NCBI GenBank assembly: GCA_012729315.1
Contig: JAAYDI010000141.1
Coordinates: 41,230 to 105,229 of the forward strand
DNA: 64,000 nt
Direction of reading: 5' to 3'
Source: Planctomycetaceae bacterium
GTDB lineage: Bacteria; Planctomycetota; Planctomycetia; Pirellulales; Pirellulaceae
The position numbers were made by a program, and so were the translations under genes. This document shows positions 17,462-26,600 of the stretch, piece after piece (position 1 is the first letter of the stretch; each line of letters begins with the position of its first letter). A model generated the notes under the pieces. That model ran no database searches, was not told the origin of the DNA, and saw nothing but the letters and a program-made list of their open reading frames with translations.

Positions 17462-18856
17462 TCACCACAAGCGGATGCGGGCATAGTGGATGGCGTTACC
17501 CGCGCCGGCGCGGGTGCCCAGCAGTTCCAGCACTTTGGACGCGGGTGATCCGCCGCGCACCGTTGCTGTGAAGAAAGAGGACATGGCGGTGGCCAACGGC
17601 ACGTCGACGGTCGGACCGACGGTCCCGCCAGGCAGCAGCTCGACGAGCCGGTTCTGGGCCAGTGCATGCCCCTCCGCGTCGATGCCGGTGACATAGTAGA
17701 ACACAAACAGACGCCCGGCGGGCGCGACGTGGAACCGTGCAGCCGATACCACTTCGTTGGCGCCCCCCTCGAGTGCCTCGACCAGCGTCTGCCGGTGGAC
17801 GACCTCCCCTTGGGCGACGATCGCATAGTTGAGCGACTGCGACTGTGGGACGCCGGGAAAGAACTTGTCGCGCAGCCGGGGGTCGATGGCGCGTTCAGTC
17901 CACAGGATGTGTACGCGGCCATCGTCGGCCAGCCACAGATCGGCGGGCCCGATCCAGCCGCACGTCTTGTCGCGGCTGGCGATTTCCACCCAGGGGGCGA
18001 ACTTCCCGGTCGTGATGTCGTCAGACCAGGTATAGAACAGGCGACGGAAATCGTAGTCCCAGTTGTTCCCCGTGAGTTCCTTCTTGTAGTCGCGCCACTG
18101 CTGGTATGGCTCCACGATGTCACTCACCCCGCAGAAATGCACGGCCCGATCGCGCAGCATGACGTTCGGGTAGCAGATGCGGATGGGCTGCGGTTGATCG
18201 TACTCGGCACCCCACGGCCATTTGAGCTGGCCCTGTGCGGGCCAGTGCCCGTCGGCGTCGCGTAGTGCCCATTCGGCATGGGTGTAGCCCACGTTCTGCA
18301 GTAGGATCAGTTCGCCCCGGGGCCCGTCGGCGGCCAGCGTACGGTAGGAGTGTTCGGTGAACGGCGGCGTGCCCTGCCACTGCGGCAGCATCGTCTCGGG
18401 CGCCGCGGCGATGTCCGGGAGTTGCCAGCGCAGCAACTGCGGCTGGGCGGGCCCTGCCGCGTCGGTCGGCCCGGTCAACGTCGGATTGGCCGACAACACC
18501 AGTTGCGCGCCGGTCAGGCCCACCAGCGGGCACGGTTCGCGCGTGCGTCCCGACTCGTCACGATGCCGCAACTGCCAGCCGTCCGCAGTCCGTTCGAACA
18601 GCAGCCATCGGCAGTTGTTCAACGGCGCGGCCCCCGGGATCGTCTCCAGACCGCTGGCAAACAGCCGGTCGGCAACTCGCACGAGGCACGTTGAGCCGCT
18701 GCACCACATCGGTCCCGCCCCGTTGTTGGCCGGTTCGAACTGATACACGGTTTCCTCGGCCTCGACGACCGGAGCGAGCGGTGTCTGGGCCAGCGCCGCA
18801 GGGATCGACAGCAGGGTGACCAGTGCCGTGCACAGGCCGGCAAATCGAGATGGCAT
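17462..18856 (-). CDS. secreted protein of unknown function (possible beta-propeller)
   Basis: 464 aa. The ATG at 18856 is used because AAAGGAAC lies 8-14 nt upstream; the in-frame GTG at 18880 precedes that site. Residues 1-24 form a signal peptide (LCTALVTLLSIPAALAQ). The rest alternates short beta segments with Trp/Asp-rich turns, for example WRLLF-type strands, DLWLADDGRVHILW and ARFHVAPAGRLFVFYYV. This pattern looks like sialidase/BNR-like propeller blades, but no catalytic motif could be assigned. It stands in the leftward run between the small hypothetical gene and the SDR gene. Confidence 0.7.
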   Translation of the reverse strand: MPSRFAGLCTALVTLLSIPAALAQTPLAPVVEAEETVYQFEPANNGAGPMWCSGSTCLVRVADRLFASGLETIPGAAPLNNCRWLLFERTADGWQLRHRDESGRTREPCPLVGLTGAQLVLSANPTLTGPTDAAGPAQPQLLRWQLPDIAAAPETMLPQWQGTPPFTEHSYRTLAADGPRGELILLQNVGYTHAEWALRDADGHWPAQGQLKWPWGAEYDQPQPIRICYPNVMLRDRAVHFCGVSDIVEPYQQWRDYKKELTGNNWDYDFRRLFYTWSDDITTGKFAPWVEIASRDKTCGWIGPADLWLADDGRVHILWTERAIDPRLRDKFFPGVPQSQSLNYAIVAQGEVVHRQTLVEALEGGANEVVSAARFHVAPAGRLFVFYYVTGIDAEGHALAQNRLVELLPGGTVGPTVDVPLATAMSSFFTATVRGGSPASKVLELLGTRAGAGNAIHYARIRLW

Positions 18857-18962
18857 AGCCTGTTCCTTTGCTTGATTCACGGGCGGGCGTTCCAGCCTCC
18901 GGCGTTGACGTGCATGGCGTCTCTTGCGTTGTCCCCGCGTTCGGCCTGGCTGCTGCCATGTG

Positions 18963-19712
18963 TCAGGCGATGCGGCTGGTCAGCCCGCCGTCAATCACGT
19001 ACGTTTCGCCGGTAATATAGTCGTTGGTGATCAGCAGGGCGACGACGTCGGCCACCTGCTGCGGTGTGCCTTCGCGATGCAGGGGGATGCGGTGGTCGAG
19101 ATTGAACTGCCGCCGCTGTTCGGACATGTCGGCGTGGAACCGGGTGCGGATCACGCCTGGGGCGACGCAGTTGACACGGATGTTGTCGTCGGCCAGGTCC
19201 CGCGCCAGAGCTCGCGTGAACTGGGGAATGGCTCCTTTGGCGGTGGCGTAGGCGATTGCGCCGGGAACGCCCCGGATGCCGGCTGTCGAGGAGACGGTGA
19301 TGATCGCCCCCTCCGACTGCTGGCGCAGGAAAGGCAGCGCCGCACGGCACAGGAAGTAGTTGGCATTCACGTGCAGATCGATCGTAGCCAGCCATTGTTC
19401 GGGCGAGACCTGGTCGATCGTGCCGGCGGAGGGACCGCCCGCGTTGTGGACCAGGATATCGAGGCGACCCAGTTGGCTTGCCGCGGTCTGGACCGCGCGG
19501 GCGCAGTGGTCGGCATGGCGCAGATCGGCCGTAATGATCACCGCGCGCTGCCCGGCGGACTCGATCTGCTGCTGGACTTCGAGTGCCTCGGGGCCATCGT
19601 GCCGCGCGACGATCGCCACCGACGCGCCGCGCCGCGCCAGCTCGACCGCCACCGCGGCTCCGATCCCCATCGTGCCGCCGGTTACCAGTGCTGCTTTGTC
19701 GCGCAGGTCCAT
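18963..19712 (-). CDS. short-chain dehydrogenase/reductase (SDR)
   Basis: 249 aa, standard length for a classical SDR; ATG at 19712 with GGAG 9 nt upstream. The cofactor motif is VTGGTMGIGAAVAVELA (residues 10-26), NAGG at about 90-93, the catalytic Ser in ITVSSTAG and the Tyr/Lys pair in YATAK. RVNCVAPGVIRT and the C-terminal YVIDGGLTSRIA are typical of the FabG-like classical subfamily. An Arg after the second strand (ARHDG) leans to NADP(H). The HTH gene upstream is only 17 bp away, so they are probably one transcript. Substrate unknown. Confidence 0.9.
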   Translation of the reverse strand: MDLRDKAALVTGGTMGIGAAVAVELARRGASVAIVARHDGPEALEVQQQIESAGQRAVIITADLRHADHCARAVQTAASQLGRLDILVHNAGGPSAGTIDQVSPEQWLATIDLHVNANYFLCRAALPFLRQQSEGAIITVSSTAGIRGVPGAIAYATAKGAIPQFTRALARDLADDNIRVNCVAPGVIRTRFHADMSEQRRQFNLDHRIPLHREGTPQQVADVVALLITNDYITGETYVIDGGLTSRIA

Positions 19713-19729
19713 GAGAGCACTCCGCTAAG

Positions 19730-20896
19730 TTATTCGACTTTGGCCGCGTCGAGCCGCCGGGCGATGACGTCGTGACTGAGGGGAATGATAGTCGTGCCGG
19801 CAACCAGGTCGGTCCGCAGCAGGTCCGCCTGCTGGTCCTGTTCATCCGAAAAGGTGTATTTGACGATGAAGGCCCCGACCTGAATGCCATGCCGTGAGTA
19901 GATAGGCGGCCAGAATCCTTCGGCGCCGGACGAGAGGGTCTTGGCCAGCATCCGCGTGGCGCGGCCGGAAAAGCCCCCCAGCACCATCTCCAGCCGCCCC
20001 TGCGACTCGCGATGGATGTAGAACACCAGCGCCGTATCGTGTTTGGGCTCGTCCCAGCCGCAGTACTCCCACGACTGGTCCTCGTTCTCGTAGTAGATCC
20101 CGGGGGCCGCGGAGGTGTCGTCCTGGCTCAGACGCAGTCCGCCGGCGCACGAAGGGGGATGCGGATCGTCGGCCCGATACCGCAGGAAGAACGGGCAAGC
20201 GCGCTGGTGCGCGTGCTCTGCCGTGTCGATCGACACAAACGGCTCGCAGCCGAACGCGGAGGCCAGGATCAGCTCCGCCACCGGGTTGCTCTTCATGCTG
20301 CCCACGCAGATCAACGCCTGATCGCTCCCCGGATCGCAGAAGTTGTCGTACACGTTCCGAGCCCGGGCAATCACCTCGTCGATCGGGACCTGCCCCGGGC
20401 TCCACACGAGCGACTGCCGGAGATGCTCCGGATGCGGCACCAGCCCGTGCGCCGCATGTGCGCTGCCCCGCTCCCGCTTCAGGTGCTTGGCCGTCCCGCC
20501 GAGACTCGATACGCCGTTGAGCAACTCGCCCAGCAGCACCGAATCGGACGCGACGACCCAGGCGCCCACGGGCCAGGCGTCCTCCTCGCCCCGCCGTACC
20601 CCCAGGCACATCTCCAGCCGCCGCCGCCGGGCCAGCAGCTCCCAGAAATGTTCCGGTTCCACGGCGAATAACGCGCCGGGCAGCTGGTCAGCCGACACGT
20701 AGCCGTATTCGATCAGGTAGTCGCACAGGCGCGACAGCGCCTGCATCGGAATGTATTTGACTTCGTTCTTCAGCAGCGCTGCGACCTGATGGCGGTCCAG
20801 CCCGGTGAACTCCACAATCGCTTTGATCGTGCCGGGGCGCTTGCGGGGATCCGGTACGTGTCCCAGCAGTTCGGCCAGTCGAAATGAGTAACGCAT
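19730..20896 (-). CDS. helix-turn-helix protein with large uncharacterised C-terminal domain
   Basis: 388 aa, ATG at 20896 preceded by GGAGGGGG. Residues about 15-70 look like a Cro/C1-type helix-turn-helix: TIKAIVEFTGLDRHQVAALL followed by the recognition-side helix and MQALSRLCDYLIEYG. The remaining 300 residues carry ICVGSMKSNPVAELILASAF and CEPFVSIDTAEHAHQ, then two Cys/Trp-rich loops; no known effector domain was recognised. HTH proteins of this shape occur repeatedly in planctomycetes. It is probably a transcription regulator whose C-terminal half senses something. Transcribed together with the SDR gene (17-bp gap). Confidence 0.7.
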   Translation of the reverse strand: MRYSFRLAELLGHVPDPRKRPGTIKAIVEFTGLDRHQVAALLKNEVKYIPMQALSRLCDYLIEYGYVSADQLPGALFAVEPEHFWELLARRRRLEMCLGVRRGEEDAWPVGAWVVASDSVLLGELLNGVSSLGGTAKHLKRERGSAHAAHGLVPHPEHLRQSLVWSPGQVPIDEVIARARNVYDNFCDPGSDQALICVGSMKSNPVAELILASAFGCEPFVSIDTAEHAHQRACPFFLRYRADDPHPPSCAGGLRLSQDDTSAAPGIYYENEDQSWEYCGWDEPKHDTALVFYIHRESQGRLEMVLGGFSGRATRMLAKTLSSGAEGFWPPIYSRHGIQVGAFIVKYTFSDEQDQQADLLRTDLVAGTTIIPLSHDVIARRLDAAKVE

Positions 20897-21092
20897 CCCT
20901 GTGCCCCCTCCGACGGGATTTCATCCTGACAACGCATGGCAACGGCGTGGGCGCCGTCGGACGCACGCGTTGCCCAATCCTGGCAGGGCGGGTCGTCGAT
21001 CAGCTCCCGTGGGGCGGTCCAGCGACCGCCCCACCTCACACGATCAACATCTGGCTGCGGAAAAACGGCCGTTCGCCGTTCTCCGCCGCAGG

Positions 21093-22463
21093 TCAGAGCG
21101 TGTAGCCTTCACGGTACTCCGGGAACACGATGCTCTTGAGCTCGGGAGCATTGGTGGCCACCATGTTCTTGGCGTCCCATTCCACTTTCTTCCCGTCTGC
21201 CCACACTGCCAGGTTACCCAGCAGAATGGTCTCGGTGAGCGGGCTGGCGTAATCCGGGAAGTTCGCCATGGCCGGCTCGCCACCCTTGATCGCGTTGATC
21301 CATTCCTTGAAGTGACCCGGTGACTTCTTGTACTCGAGGTTCTTCGGCTCATCGACCCCGATGAAGTGCATCTCATCGCCGTAGTCGCCCTGACCGAACA
21401 GAGCACCCTTGTCGCCGATGAACAGCGACCCGGTGATCATGCCGTAGTCCGAATCCGGCGTCCATTTGAGCGTCCGGACCAGCGGCTCGCAGCTGGCGAG
21501 CAACTCGTCCTCGAGCAGCGATACTGGCGGCAACTGCTTGCCGTCGTACCACACCATCTTGACCGCCGGACGCTTGTCGTTGGCCGGGAATTCGAAGTCG
21601 ATGATCGACCAGGCCGGATACGTTTCCTTGTTGTGCCCCGGCGTCTTCGCGACCACCGAGATCGGATCGCGCAGGTCGAGCGCCGCAAACGGCATGTTGA
21701 CTGTGTGGCACGCCATGTCACCCAGCGCGCCGGTACCGAAGTCCCACCAGCCGCGCCAGGCAAACGGGTGGTACACACCCCGCGCGTAGGGCCGGAACGG
21801 TGCCGGGCCGAGCCACTCGTCCCAGTGCAACGTGGCGGGCACCGGATCCGCCGCGCTCGGGCGATCGATCCCCTGCGGCCAGATCGGGCGGTTGGTCCAG
21901 ACGTGCACCTCCTTGACCGTGCCGATCGCGCCCGCCTGAATGGCTGCCGCACCGATCCGCAGAGCCGTGTTCGCGGTGCCCTGGTTGCCCATCATCGTCG
22001 CCACGTTGTGCTTGGCCGCCAGTTCGCCCAACACTCGCGCCTCGGAAATGGCGTGTGTCAGCGGCTTCTGTACGAAGCAGGCTTTTCCCATCTTGATCGC
22101 CATCGCCGCCGCCGCCGTGTGCGTGTGGTCCGGCGTGCTCACCGTCACCGCGTCGATCTCCTTGCCACACTCTTCGAGCATCTTGCGGAAATCATAGTAC
22201 CGCTTGGCCTTGGAGAACCCCGGCCGGTCCGCGCCCTTGCCCAACGTGTCCTCGTCCACGTCGCAGATCGCTACGATGTTGCCGTTCCGCTCGCAGTCCT
22301 CGGAGTCCGAACTCCCCTTACCACCAACGCCGATGCAGGCGAAGTTGATGGTCTCGTTCGCAGCCCGGCTCTCCGGAATGCTCACACCGGCCGCTACCCA
22401 GAAACCTACGCCAGTCGCTGCCGTGGTCTTCAAAAAGTCACGACGATTTGTTCGCTTGGTCAT
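21093..22463 (-). CDS. Tat-exported Gfo/Idh/MocA family oxidoreductase
   Basis: 456 aa from the ATG at 22463; AAGGAG 9 nt upstream decides against an in-frame GTG at 22481 that overlaps it. The N-terminus TNRRDFLKTTAATGVGFWVA is a textbook twin-arginine signal. Rossmann motif: INFACIGVGGKGSSD; the EKP region is FVQKPLTHAISEARVL with Gln for Glu. The C-terminal domain has WWDFGTGALGDMACHTVNM, the family's G-x-L-x-D-x-x-x-H motif. This belongs to the large planctomycete group of exported Gfo proteins with a Tat signal. A 196-bp gap separates it from the HTH gene, so it may have its own promoter. Confidence 0.92.
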   Translation of the reverse strand: MTKRTNRRDFLKTTAATGVGFWVAAGVSIPESRAANETINFACIGVGGKGSSDSEDCERNGNIVAICDVDEDTLGKGADRPGFSKAKRYYDFRKMLEECGKEIDAVTVSTPDHTHTAAAAMAIKMGKACFVQKPLTHAISEARVLGELAAKHNVATMMGNQGTANTALRIGAAAIQAGAIGTVKEVHVWTNRPIWPQGIDRPSAADPVPATLHWDEWLGPAPFRPYARGVYHPFAWRGWWDFGTGALGDMACHTVNMPFAALDLRDPISVVAKTPGHNKETYPAWSIIDFEFPANDKRPAVKMVWYDGKQLPPVSLLEDELLASCEPLVRTLKWTPDSDYGMITGSLFIGDKGALFGQGDYGDEMHFIGVDEPKNLEYKKSPGHFKEWINAIKGGEPAMANFPDYASPLTETILLGNLAVWADGKKVEWDAKNMVATNAPELKSIVFPEYREGYTL

Positions 22464-22680
22464 CCGCAAAACTCCTTGCACACAATTGGAAGAATATCTA
22501 GGGTCCTGCCACTCGTTCCTGCTGTCCGGGCCAACTCGGCCGGCGCAACCGTAAGAATGTCATCACACCAAGTGATCAACAACGATACGGGATCCACGCG
22601 ACGAATGGCCATCATTCATCCCACGGATCCAAAGGAGGGAAGCAATCAGCAGCGTATCGTCAGCGAGGGGAGAATGCAAA

Positions 22681-22703
22681 CCCCCCACCGCCTTGCGGGG
22701 GGG
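22681..22703 (-). terminator. intrinsic terminator of the yidC-mnmE operon
   Basis: On the minus strand CCCCCCCGC-AAG-GCGGTGGGGGG forms a GC-rich hairpin with a 2-nt bulge starting 4 nt after the mnmE stop. It is followed by TTTGCATTC, a short T-rich tail. Confidence 0.7.
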
Positions 22704-22706
22704 CGC

Positions 22707-24080
22707 TCACTTGCCGATACAGAAGCGACTGAAGATGCGATCCAGAATGTCGTCCGTGTACACGGTGCCGACCACCTGGCCCAGTTCGTCCAGCGCTTCG
22801 CGCAGTTCGAACGCCACCAGTTCATCCCCGGCCCGCTCCGCGGCCAGTCGCCGTGCGGCGTGCAAGCGGGTGCCGGCCGACTGCAGGCTCTGGCGACACC
22901 GCAGGGCGGTGGCGGTCACTGCCGCGCCGGCCGCCCCCGGGTGTTCGCTCGCCCGGCGAGCGATCAGCAGGCGGACCGCATCGATTCCTTCGCCAGTGTG
23001 ACTGCTTGTGTAGACTGCGTCGGCCACGCCGTGCGTGCGTGCCGCGACGAGATCGGCTTTAGTCCACACGACCAGCACGTTGGCCAGCGCGGCGCTCTCT
23101 AAGATCGCGCGTTCCCAGTCCACCAGTGGCTGCGTGGCGTCCAGACAGAGGATCGTGAGCTGCGCCTGCCGCGCTTGCTCGGCCGCCGCCTGCTGTGCGG
23201 CCTGGGTCAGCGCGTCGTGGGCCACATGCTCCACCCACCCCGGCGTATCGATCAGCATGCCGGACACGTGCTGCCAGTAAAACGGGCGGGAGACGTAGTC
23301 GCGCGTCGTGCCGGCCTGGGGCGACACGATCGCGGCGTCGTGCGCCAGCAGGGCATTGAGCAGACTGCTCTTGCCGGCGTTTGGGCGTCCGCGCAGCACG
23401 ACCGTGGGCTCGGCGCCGGCATTGGAGCGCGAGGCAAGTTGTGTCAGCAGCCGATCGAGCTGCGCGCTGGCTTCGTCCAGGCTGGCATCGATCTCGGCCT
23501 GCGTCACGCACTCGATGTCCTCATCGGCGAAGTCCAGTCCGGCTTCGAGGTGGGCCAGCAGTTCGAGCAGCGCGCTGCGCAGCGTCTGGAGGGGGCCACT
23601 CAGGCCGCCGGCCAGCTGGGCCAGCGCCGTTTGCAGTTCGCCCGGGTCATGCGCGTCGATCACGGCCAGCACCGCCTCGGCCTGTGTGAGGTCCAGCCGG
23701 CCGGCCAGGAAGGCGCGCAGTGTGAACTCGCCCGGCTGGGCAAGCCGCGCGCCGCACTGACACAACCGTGTCATGGCCGCGTCCAGCAACGGAGGCGAGC
23801 CCAGCGTGTGCAGTTCGGCCGACGGCTGACGGGTGTAGCTGCGCCGGGTGGGCCACAGGTACAGATGGCACGGCAGCGGGCCGATCGGCGCTGCCAGCAA
23901 CAGGTGTCCGCGGAGACGTGTCGGGGCGCGCAGGGAGTCCAGCGGCGGCCCGGCCGCGGCACGGAAACAGGCGTCCAGGCAGGGCAGCGTGCCTGGTCCG
24001 CTCACCCGGATCACCCCGCGTACGGCACCGCCCGGCGGCGATGCCACGGCGGCAATCGTGTCGTCCACGGCGAAATGCAT
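22707..24080 (-). CDS. mnmE: tRNA uridine-5-carboxymethylaminomethyl modification GTPase MnmE
   Basis: 457 aa; the ATG at 24080 gives the family start MHFAVDDTIAAVASPPG, so the open frame up to 24134 is not used. N-terminal folate-binding domain about 1-118; the helical domain is split by the G domain (about 220-375) with VLRGRPNAGKSSLLNALL (P-loop), GTTRDYV (G2) and a C-terminal FCIGK whose Cys is the conserved active-site residue. MnmE with MnmG modifies the wobble uridine of tRNAs. The G3 motif reads IDTPGW instead of DTAG-L-R, and G4 is WTKAD instead of NKxD, so the GTPase part is divergent. It follows yidC by 28 bp, the common bacterial arrangement. Confidence 0.93.
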   Translation of the reverse strand: MHFAVDDTIAAVASPPGGAVRGVIRVSGPGTLPCLDACFRAAAGPPLDSLRAPTRLRGHLLLAAPIGPLPCHLYLWPTRRSYTRQPSAELHTLGSPPLLDAAMTRLCQCGARLAQPGEFTLRAFLAGRLDLTQAEAVLAVIDAHDPGELQTALAQLAGGLSGPLQTLRSALLELLAHLEAGLDFADEDIECVTQAEIDASLDEASAQLDRLLTQLASRSNAGAEPTVVLRGRPNAGKSSLLNALLAHDAAIVSPQAGTTRDYVSRPFYWQHVSGMLIDTPGWVEHVAHDALTQAAQQAAAEQARQAQLTILCLDATQPLVDWERAILESAALANVLVVWTKADLVAARTHGVADAVYTSSHTGEGIDAVRLLIARRASEHPGAAGAAVTATALRCRQSLQSAGTRLHAARRLAAERAGDELVAFELREALDELGQVVGTVYTDDILDRIFSRFCIGK

Positions 24081-24108
24081 CGCGGGTCCCCCCGGGCCCA
24101 CAGGCACG

Positions 24109-26517
24109 CTAACGCCGGCTCCTGCGCCGCGCACGCATCGCCTCGACCGATTCGGCCTGCGGCTTGTTCATCAGCCGGTCCATCAGCGATGGTTTGGTGG
24201 GATCGTTGCGCGGCGACGCCGGGCCGCTGCTGGTGGTCGCCGCACTTCCCGGCGGCGGCAACAACTTGCGCTCGCCAATGCCCCACAAACTGGATGCCAC
24301 GAAGTACACGCACAACCCCGCCGGTACCTTGAAGAACAAGACCCCCATGAAGACCATCATGTACTGCATCATCTTCTGCTGCATGCGGGTCTGCTCGTCC
24401 GTCGCCGGCGGCGTGAACATCTTCTGCTGCCAGATGAACAACATGATGGTCACGATCGGCAGAATGTTCAGATACGGTCCCAGCCACCCCGTCTCACTGG
24501 CCAGAAAATCAGGCAGGATGCCCTGCCAGTGCCAGGCCATGTCCGGGCCCGCCAGGTTCGAGCACCACTGGAACCCCGGGATCAGAGCGGACTGACGCAA
24601 CTCGATGTCCACCGACAGGCACCGATACAGACCAATGAAAATCGGCAACTGCAGGAACATCAGCCAGCAGCCACCGAGCGGATTGAAGTTGTGCTTCTTC
24701 CACAACTCGCGCTGCGCCTGACCCTGCTTCTCCAGGTCGTTCTTGTACTTCTCCTTGATCTTCTTGATCTCCGGCGCCAACTCCTGCATTATCTGAGCGT
24801 TGCGCGCCGCCTTGCGGCCGATCGGGAACATGAGTCCGCGCACCAGCACCGTCAACAGGATGATGGCCAGACCGTAGTTGCGGACGACCGCGTGGAAGGC
24901 GTGCAGCAGCTTGGACAGCGGCTTGGAGATCCAGCCAAACCACCCGTATTCGATGATGTCGTCGAGCCCGTACGCGTCGAGCACTTCGGGTGACTTCGGG
25001 CCGAGGAAGATGTGGTAATCGTGTGTCACGGTCTGCCCCGGCTCGAGCGTCTCGTCGGGACTGACGAATCGGAAGGTCGTGTTGAGCGTGCGGATCCTGC
25101 GGCTTTCCAGCTTCGGCAGGCCGCCGACCGGCATCGCATACGCCTGCTGGCCGATGAAGGGACGCGGCGCCTCGAGCGTCCCCGCCATCAAGACGGCCGA
25201 GAAGTACTGCGTGTCGACCCCCAGGTAGTCAAACGTCCGCTCCGCAGGCGTCGGATTGTGGGTCAGCACAGACGTGAGCGGGTCGGCCGTGTCTTCCTGC
25301 GCTTGCTTGTAGATCTGCGTAGCGCTACGCAGACTGTGGCGGTTCCCCTGGATGCGCCAGATCACGTCGCGCGCTCCGGCCGAGCCCCAGGCGGGATGGA
25401 TCTTGGTCGAATACCACCAGCCTTCGGTCGGCAGTCCGGTCGGGCCGTCCAGGTTGTACGACACGACCTCGGCGGTGGTCCCGAGGTTGGCCATCTCGAT
25501 GCTCATCTGCAGGTCATACCCGGCGTGAGCCGGCGGCGTCGCATTGTCACCTGGTGAGGCGGCTGCGGTGAGCCGGTACCGCTTACGGAACTCGACGCCC
25601 GTGTCCCCCGCCTGCCCGCTGACCCGATAGCGAAAGGTCACTTCGTCGCCTGTGGCCGTGACCACTTCCCAATGTCCGCGCTGCAAGGATGGCAACGCAG
25701 CCGATTCGTCCGCACCACGCTTGAGCGTAACCTCCCCCAGCCGGTTGATGCCCAGCAGATAGGAGGGCGTAGGAGACTCGAGGTGCACCAATTCCAGCGG
25801 GCGATCGCCTAGCGCGGCGGAGAGCGACAGCTGCTGCACCTGGTCGGCCGCCCCACGGCGCACATTCAGTTGGGCAATCTGCCGGGGTTTGGTCGTCAGG
25901 AGCCAGGACTGAAGATCCGCACGCGTTGCCACCGTCAGGCCATCGACCGAGACAATGACGTCGCCCGCCTGCATGCCAGCGGCCGCCGCCGGCGTGCCGG
26001 GCGCCGCCGCGCTGACGGTACAGCCGTCGGTCGTGTCGTGGCACTGCGCACCGAGGTAGCCGTGGCTGCCGGTCAGGTCCCGGTAGCGCAAGCGGCCATT
26101 GGAACGCCGTTCCACCAACTCCACCCGCTCAATCGCCGCGCCGCGGTTGGTCAGCGTGACCAGCAGCCGCCGCCCACTCTCCGGCGCGTACGAACCGAGC
26201 GTCAGCCACTGCTGGGGGACCTCCGGCGCAGGGGCTGCTTCAGCCGCCGGATCCGCCGCCTTGGCCACCGCGGGCGCGGGTGCCGCGTCCGACTGCGGGG
26301 CGACCTCCGCGGGATCCGCCGCCTCGGCACCCGGTTGCTGTTCAGCCGACCGGGGCGCTGGAAGCTGTTCGTCCGGGCCAGCCGCCACCTGATCGGCCGG
26401 CTGGGCAGGCGGCAGCTCTCCCGCAGGACGTGGGGGAAAGAACCGCTGCATCAACAGCATGTGGCCGGTGAGGATGAGCACCGAGATGACCAGGAAGATA
26501 ACGAGCCGCTTTTCCAC
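24109..26517 (-). CDS. yidC: membrane protein insertase YidC with an inserted PDZ-like domain
   Basis: 802 aa, longer than the usual 540-600; starts at a GTG (26517) without a clear Shine-Dalgarno. TM1 is residues 5-24, followed by an Ala/Pro-rich linker to about 100. Residues about 153-237 read as a PDZ domain (GYLGAQ, then PAAAAGMQAGDVIVSVDGLT, then a QLNVRRG strand), placed inside the large periplasmic beta-domain. The C-terminal Oxa1/YidC core (about 540-770) has five membrane helices, with GLAIILLTVLVRGLMFPIGR carrying the hydrophilic-groove Arg, then PLGGCWLMFLQLPIFIGLY and MMQYMMVFMGVLFFKVPAGL. The tail is basic. It inserts membrane proteins from or without SecYEG. First gene of the yidC-mnmE pair. 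Confidence 0.93.
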   Translation of the reverse strand: MEKRLVIFLVISVLILTGHMLLMQRFFPPRPAGELPPAQPADQVAAGPDEQLPAPRSAEQQPGAEAADPAEVAPQSDAAPAPAVAKAADPAAEAAPAPEVPQQWLTLGSYAPESGRRLLVTLTNRGAAIERVELVERRSNGRLRYRDLTGSHGYLGAQCHDTTDGCTVSAAAPGTPAAAAGMQAGDVIVSVDGLTVATRADLQSWLLTTKPRQIAQLNVRRGAADQVQQLSLSAALGDRPLELVHLESPTPSYLLGINRLGEVTLKRGADESAALPSLQRGHWEVVTATGDEVTFRYRVSGQAGDTGVEFRKRYRLTAAASPGDNATPPAHAGYDLQMSIEMANLGTTAEVVSYNLDGPTGLPTEGWWYSTKIHPAWGSAGARDVIWRIQGNRHSLRSATQIYKQAQEDTADPLTSVLTHNPTPAERTFDYLGVDTQYFSAVLMAGTLEAPRPFIGQQAYAMPVGGLPKLESRRIRTLNTTFRFVSPDETLEPGQTVTHDYHIFLGPKSPEVLDAYGLDDIIEYGWFGWISKPLSKLLHAFHAVVRNYGLAIILLTVLVRGLMFPIGRKAARNAQIMQELAPEIKKIKEKYKNDLEKQGQAQRELWKKHNFNPLGGCWLMFLQLPIFIGLYRCLSVDIELRQSALIPGFQWCSNLAGPDMAWHWQGILPDFLASETGWLGPYLNILPIVTIMLFIWQQKMFTPPATDEQTRMQQKMMQYMMVFMGVLFFKVPAGLCVYFVASSLWGIGERKLLPPPGSAATTSSGPASPRNDPTKPSLMDRLMNKPQAESVEAMRARRRSRR

Positions 26518-26600
26518 GAGTCTGCGCGCTTTCGGGAAGGAGGAATGATTACACGCTCACCGCCTGATGGTCGAGCCGTGAGGACGTCGAGTATCGGCGT

